Part shown: piece by piece, positions 58,759 to 64,000 of the stretch
Layout of the letters: every line of letters starts with the position of its first letter
Position numbering within the stretch: the stretch's first letter is position 1
Notes under the pieces: model-generated
Seen by the model: only the letters and a program-made list of their open reading frames with translations
Told to the model about the DNA's origin: nothing
Databases searched by the model: none
Program-made: the position numbers and the translations under genes
Assembly: GCA_038025085.1 (NCBI GenBank)
Contig: CM076145.1
Location: 11,877,000 to 11,940,999, forward strand
Length of the DNA stretch: 64,000 bases
Origin: Tetragonia tetragonoides
Taxonomy: Eukaryota > Streptophyta > Magnoliopsida > Caryophyllales > Aizoaceae
Reading direction: 5' to 3'

Positions 58759-59044
58759 CAAGTACAAACAAGCTTTAACTCCACCTTTTGAATGCATATA
58801 CGCGTTTTAAAACCTCATACGACTAGGGTGAAAGAGATTGAGTTCTTTTGTGTTGTATTTTCAGAGAAAGCACCCAAAAGCTTTGTTTGCATTCAATGGA
58901 GTGAGAAACTACACCAAGGATGTTTACAAGTACAAACAAGCTTCAACTCAAAATTTAGAAAGCTTTGTTTGCATTCATTTGAGTGAGAAACTACACCAAG
59001 AATGTTTACAACTACACCAAGAATGTTTACAAGAATGTTTACAA
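58754..59044 (+). repeat. 168-bp satellite, forward run with stuttered segment
   Basis: Forward monomers. The right end has a small internal tandem of ACACCAAGAATGTTTACA (about 58,994-59,044). A related stutter is at about 60,405-60,444, so these two segments are copies. Confidence 0.9.
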
Positions 59045-59574
59045 CTGAATGCAAATAAAGCATTTGGGTGCTTTCTCTTAATATACAACACAAAAGACCT
59101 CAATCTCTTTCACCCTAGTCGTATGAGGTTTTAGAACGTGTAAATGCTTTCAAAAGCTTGAGTTGAAGCTTGTTTGTACTTGTAAACATCCTTGGTGTAG
59201 TTTCACACTCAAATGAATGCAAACAAAGCATTTGGGTGCTTTCTCTTAATATACAACACAAAAGACCTCAATCTCTCTCACCCTAGTTGTATGAGCTGTT
59301 AAAATGCGTAAATGCATTCAAAAGGTGGAGTTAAAGCTTGTTTGTACTTGTAAACATCCTTGGTGTAGTTTCTCACTCAAATGAATGCAAACAAAGCATT
59401 TGGTTGCTTTCTCTTAATATACAACACAAAAGAACTCAAATCTCTTTCACCCTACTCGTATGAGCTTTTAAAACGCGTAAATGCATTCAAAAGTTTGAGT
59501 TGAAGCTTGTTTATACTTGTAAACATCCTTGGTTAAGTTTCTCACTCAAATGAATACAAACAAAGCTTTTGGTT
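59045..59574 (-). repeat. 168-bp satellite, inverted run
   Basis: About three reverse monomers, ending at the GGTTGCTTTGTATGCATTC joint. Confidence 0.9.
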
Positions 59575-60443
59575 GCTTTGTATGCATTCATTTGAGTGAG
59601 AAACTACACCAACGATGTTTACATGTACAAACAAGGATGTTTACAAGTACAAATAAGCTTTAACTCCACCTTTTGAATGCATTTTCCCGTTTTAACAGCT
59701 CATACATCTAGGGTGAAAGAGATTGAGTTCTTTTGTGTTGTATTTTAGGAGAAAGCACCCAAATGCTTTGTTTGCATTCATTTGAGTGAGAAACTACACC
59801 AAGGATGTTTACAAGTACAAACAAGCTTTAACTCCACCTTTTGAATGCATTTACGCGTTTTAACAGCTCTTACGACTAGTGTGAAAGAGATTGAGTTCTT
59901 TTGTGTTGTATTTTCAGAGAAAGCACCCAAAAGCTTTGTTTGCATTCATTGGAGTGAGAAACTACACCAAGGATGTTTACAAGTACAAACAAACTTCAAC
60001 TCAAACTTTTGAATGTATTCACGCGTTTTAACAGCTCTTACGAATAGGGTGAAAGAGATTGAGTTCTTTTGTGTTGTATTTTCAGAGAAAGCACCCAGCT
60101 ACTTTGTTTGCATTCATTTAAGAATGTTGCTTGCATTCATTGGAGTGAGAAACTACCCCAAGGATGTTTACAAGTACAAACAAGCTTTAACTCCACCTTT
60201 TGAATGCATATACGCGTTTTAAAACCTCATATGACTAGGGTGAAAGAGATTGAGTTCTTTTGTGTTGTATTTTCAGAGAAAGCACCCAAAAGCTTTGTTT
60301 GCATTCGATGGAGTGAGAAACTACACCAAGGATGTTTACAAGTACAAACAAGCTTCAACTCAAAATTTTGAAAGCTTTGTTTGCATTCATTTGAGTGAGA
60401 AACTACACCGAGAATGTTTACAACTACACCAAGAATGTTTACA
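59575..60443 (+). repeat. 168-bp satellite, forward run
   Basis: Copies 54,532 onward, including the ATGTTTACATG stutter. It then continues with the stuttered ACACCAAGAATG segment shared with 58,994-59,044. Confidence 0.9.
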
Positions 60444-61049
60444 AATGAATGCAAATAAAGCATTTGGGTGCTTTCTCTTAATATACAACACAAAAGACCT
60501 CAATCTCTTTCACCCTAGTCGTATGAGGTTTTAGAACGCGTAAATGCTTTCAAAAGCTTGAGTTGAAGCTTGTTTGTACTTGTAAACATCCTTGGTGTAG
60601 TTTCTCCCTCAAATGAATGCAAACAAAGCATTTGGGTGCTTTCTCTTAATATTCAACACAAAAGAACTCAATCTCTTTCACCCTAGATGTAAGATCTGTT
60701 AAAACGCGTAAATGCATTCAAAAGGTGGAGTTAAAGGTTGTTTGTACTTGTAAACATCCTTGGTGTAGTTTCTCACTCAAATGAATGCAAACTACTTTCA
60801 TCCAGTTGTAGTTTCTCACTCAAATGAATGCAAAAAAAGTTATACAAAGGTGTAGTTTACCAAGTTTTGAATGCATCAAAATGAAAGCACCCAAAAGCTT
60901 TGTTTGCATTCATTGGAGTGAGAAACTACACCAAGAATGTTTACTAGTACCAACAAGCTTCAACTTAAGCTCTTGAATGCATATACGCGTTTTAAACAGT
61001 TTCTTAATTTTGTTTGCATTCACCTTTTGAATTTACAAGTACAAACAAT
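60444..61049. repeat. Satellite mosaic
   Basis: Reverse monomers (60,444-60,860) with the rare variant CTACTTTCATCCAGTTG and the bridge TATACAAAGGTGTAGTTTACC, the inverse of 26,880-26,960. A forward piece (60,880-61,000) and scrambled scraps (TTTCTTAATTTTGTTTGC, CACCTTTTGAATTTACAAG) follow. Confidence 0.87.
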
Positions 61050-62094
61050 CAAATGAATGCAAACAATGCATTTGCGAGCTTTTTCTTAGTATACAACACA
61101 AAAGAACTCAATCCCTTTTCGCCTAGTCGTAAGAGCTATTAAAACGCGTAAATGCATTCAAAAGCTTGAGTTGAAACTTGTTTGTACTTGTAAATATCCT
61201 TGGTGTAGTTTCTCCCTCAAATGAATGCAAACAAACCATTTGGGTGATTTCTCTTAATATACAACACAAAAGAACTCAATCTCTTTCACCCTAGTTGTAA
61301 GAGCTGTTAAAATGCGTAAATGCATTCAAAAGGTGGAGTTAAAGCTTGTTTGTACTTGTAAACATCCTTGGTGTAGTTTCTCCCTCAAATGAATGCAAAC
61401 AAAGCATTTGGGTGCTTTCTCTTAAAATACAACACAAGAGAACTCAATCTCTTTCACCCTAGATGTAAGAGCTGTTAAAACGCGTAAATGCATTCAAAAG
61501 GTAGAGTTAAAGCTTGTTTGTACTTGTAAACATCCTTGGTGTAGTTTCTCACTCAAATGAATGCAAACAAAGCATTTGGGTGCTTTCTCTTAATATACAA
61601 CACAAAAGACCTCAATCTCTTTCACTCTAGTCATATGAGCTTTTAAAACGCGTAAATACATTCAAAAGCTTGTTTGTACTTGTAAACATCCTTGGTGTAG
61701 TTTCTCACTGAAATGAATGCAAACAAAGCATTTGGTTGCTTTCTCTTAATATACAACACAAAAGAACTCAATCTCTTTCACCCTAGTTGTAAGAGCTGTT
61801 AAAATGCGTAAATGCATTCAAAAGGTGGAGTTAAAGCTTGTTTGTACTTGTAAACATCCTTGGTAAGGTGGAGTTAAAGCTTGTTTGTACTTGTAAACAT
61901 CCTTGGTGTAGTTTCTCCCTCAAATGAATGCAAACAAAGCATTTGGGTGCTTTCTCTTAATATACAACACAAAAGACCTCAATCTGTTTCACCCGAGTCA
62001 TATGAGCTTTTAAAACGCGTAAATACATTCAAAAGCTTGAGTTGAAGCTTGTTTGTACTTGTAAACATCCTTGGTGTAGTTTCTCACTCCAATG
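61050..62094 (-). repeat. 168-bp satellite, inverted run up to LTR array
   Basis: About six reverse monomers. One carries a short duplication (TGGTAAGGTGGAGTTAAAGC near 61,862). It ends CACTCCAATG directly at the first LTR base. Confidence 0.92.
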
Positions 62095-62919
62095 TGATGT
62101 GAAATAAGTAACAAAACGGAAATTAACCTTCGATAGTATCACACAAAGGGATCTTGTTCAAGAATCACTCAAGAACAACTCACGAATCACTCTTAAGGGT
62201 TTCAACCTGAATCACTCAGTTTGAGGGGTAAATACTCACGTATTCAATAATTAATCATCAAAGCACGAGTTTACAGTAGAAAAGCTCTCCCCTATTTATA
62301 GACAAAGAAAATCTAAAGCTATTCGGAATCCTAATCCAAATAGGAAACTAACTACGAAACTGATTACAAAAGTAAAACGAACTAACTCACAGCTTTCCTA
62401 ATTCCTAATGGACTCCTAATGCTAATAATAATCAGATTATTACTTTCCTAAACATACTCTAACTAATTAAGGAAATAGGAAAACGAAATCAAACTCAAAC
62501 AGCTAATTACTTGGCGCCCAAGGCTAAAACCGGTTGTAACAGCTTTGCACCGTAACTTCAATTGCCTTTTCAACCTCGTTACATTCTGAATATAGGAAAA
62601 CTCAAAGCATGGGAGTTTTAGATCTTGTTTCAAGCTTTCTACAGAATTTTGAATCACCATAATCCCATGTCATATGAGTGAGTTATGATCGAAATACGAA
62701 CCAGTGTAGAAGCTGTCAAAATTTCGGGAATCCTTATAACGAATGTTATCATATAATAAGAGCTTTAATCCCAACCTTGTATGGAAAATCCATGTAATTA
62801 TCTTTATAGGAGCCAATTTAATGCATAACCACCAAAGGAACTCGATGTAAACAAGAATGTATGTTCGCTTGCTAGTTCCTTGGTTGTTTTGTTTACTTTG
62901 TACACTTGCTCCCGCATCA
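62095..62919 (-). repeat. Family B LTR, array copy 1
   Basis: 825 bp, TGATGCGGGAGC to CACATCA on the minus strand. CTATAAATAG promoter motif at 62,301-62,292. Starts abruptly in satellite. Differs from copy 2 at about five sites by eye (for example CACTCTTAAGG against CACTCGTAAGG). Confidence 0.93.
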
Positions 62920-62926
62920 ATCAAGT

Positions 62927-63751
62927 TGATGTGAAATAAGTAACAAAACGGAAATTAACCTTTGATAGTATCACACAAAGGGATCTTGTTCAAGAATCAC
63001 TCAAGAACAACTCACGAATCACTCGTAAGGGTTTCAACCTGAATCACTCAGTTTGAGGGGTAAATACTCACGTATTCAATAATTAATCATCAAAGCACGA
63101 GTTTACAGTAGAAAAGCTCTCCCCTATTTATAGACAAAGAAAATCTAAAGCTATTCGGAATCCTAATCCAAATAGGAAACTAACTACGAAACTGATTACA
63201 AAAGTAAAACGAACTAACTCACAGCTTTCCTAATTCCTAATGGACTCCTAATGCTAATAATAATCAGATTATTACTTTCCTAAACATACTCTAACTAATT
63301 AAGGAAATAGGAAAACGAAATCAAACTCAAACAGCTAATTACTTGGCGCCCAAGGCTAAAACCGGTTGTAACAGCTTTGCACCGTAACTTCAATTGCCTT
63401 TTCAACCTCGTTACATTCTGAATATAGGAAAACTCAAAGCATGGGAGTTTTAGATCTTGTTTCCAGATTTCTACAGAATTTTGAATCACCATAATCCCAT
63501 GTCATATGAGTGAGTTATGATCGAAATACGAACCAGTGTAGAAGCTGTCAAAATTTCGGGAATCCTTATAACGAATGTTATCATATAATAAGAGCTTTAA
63601 TCCCAACCTTGTATGGAAAATCCATGTAATTATCTTTATAGGAGCCAATTTAATGCATAACCACCAAAGGAACTCGATGTAAACAAGAATGTATGTTCGC
63701 TAGCTAGTTCCTTGGTTGTTTTGTTTACTTTGTACACTTGCTCCCGCATCA
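62927..63751 (-). repeat. Family B LTR, array copy 2
   Basis: 825 bp, offset exactly 832 from copy 1. CTATAAATAG at 63,133-63,124. Carries TTTCCAGATTTC where copy 1 has TTTCAAGCTTTC. Confidence 0.93.
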
Positions 63752-63758
63752 ATCAAGT

Positions 63759-64000
63759 TGATGTGAAATAAGTAACAAAACGGAAATTAACCTTTGATAG
63801 TATCACACAAAGGGATCTTGTTCAAGAATCACTCAAGAACAACTCACGAATCACTCGTAAGGGTTTCAACCTGAATCACTCAGTTTGAGGGGTAAATACT
63901 CACGTATTCAATAATTAATCATCAAAGCACGAGTTTACAGTAGAAAAGCTCTCCCCTATTTATAGACAAAGAAAATCTAAGGCTATTCGGAATCCTAATC
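63759..64000 (-). repeat. Family B LTR, array copy 3 (partial)
   Basis: The first 242 bp visible (the 3' part of the LTR on the minus strand), offset 832 from copy 2 and nearly identical to it. It includes CTATAAATAG at 63,965-63,956. It continues past the window. Confidence 0.93.

Larger units (their letters stand above)
62095..64000 (-). mobile_element. Tandem array of family B LTRs without interiors
   Basis: Three head-to-tail LTRs (62,095-62,919, 62,927-63,751, 63,759 to the window end) with a period of 832 bp. Neighbouring LTRs are separated only by ATCAAGT. On the minus strand this spacer reads ACTTGAT: ACTTG is the first five bases after the LTR (just into the PBS) and GAT the last bases of the PPT. 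The whole gag interior was therefore deleted and the LTR-spacer unit then multiplied. No target-site duplication can be tested because the right end lies outside the window. Confidence 0.92.

Overview
This window is eukaryotic, almost certainly from a flowering plant and probably a eudicot. It looks like centromeric or pericentromeric heterochromatin. No host protein-coding gene, tRNA or prokaryotic feature is visible. About 80 % of the 64 kb is one AT-rich satellite whose basic period I counted as 168 bp (for example the same phase at 781, 949 and 1117). The plant assignment rests on that monomer size, on LTR retroelements with initiator-tRNA-Met primer binding sites (TGGTATCAGAGC), on Ty3/gypsy-type Gag domains and on a plant-like 25S rRNA fragment. 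The species cannot be read from the sequence.

Layout. 1-23,950: satellite only, made of long same-orientation runs (305-4,537, 7,994-10,722, 11,299-19,287, 19,866-23,152) separated by shorter inverted runs. The region contains nested multi-kb duplications (offsets 10,994, 8,565 and, into the next region, 9,979) and a 1,266-bp higher-order repeat. 23,951-26,758: a 5'-truncated, gag-only LTR element (family A, 3' LTR 961 bp). 26,759-36,303: satellite mosaic. 36,304-39,962: a minus-strand tandem of a second gag-only family (family B), reading LTR - gag - LTR - truncated gag. 39,963-55,549: strongly scrambled satellite with a roughly 350-bp piece of 25S rDNA (51,236-51,585) and several short non-satellite inserts. 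55,550-58,753: a structurally complete family-B element with 856-bp LTRs, PBS, gag, polypurine tract and a GTTTA target-site duplication, inserted into a satellite monomer. 58,754-62,094: satellite mosaic. 62,095-64,000: head-to-tail family-B LTRs with a period of 832 bp, separated only by a 7-bp remnant of the internal region and running off the window.

How the parts work together. The satellite appears to evolve by unequal exchange, segmental copying and frequent inversion; more than 50 orientation switches are visible. Retroelements insert into it, then are truncated, tandemised or collapsed to LTRs by the same recombination. None of the elements shows protease, reverse transcriptase, RNase H or integrase, so all would depend on pol supplied from elsewhere (TR-GAG type). 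Short open frames within the satellite are by-products of a repeat length divisible by three, not genes.

Conventions: satellite '+' means the monomer reads GTGAGAAACTACACCAAGGA on the given strand. Satellite block edges are accurate to roughly 5-20 bp. All identities and counts are by eye, not computed.
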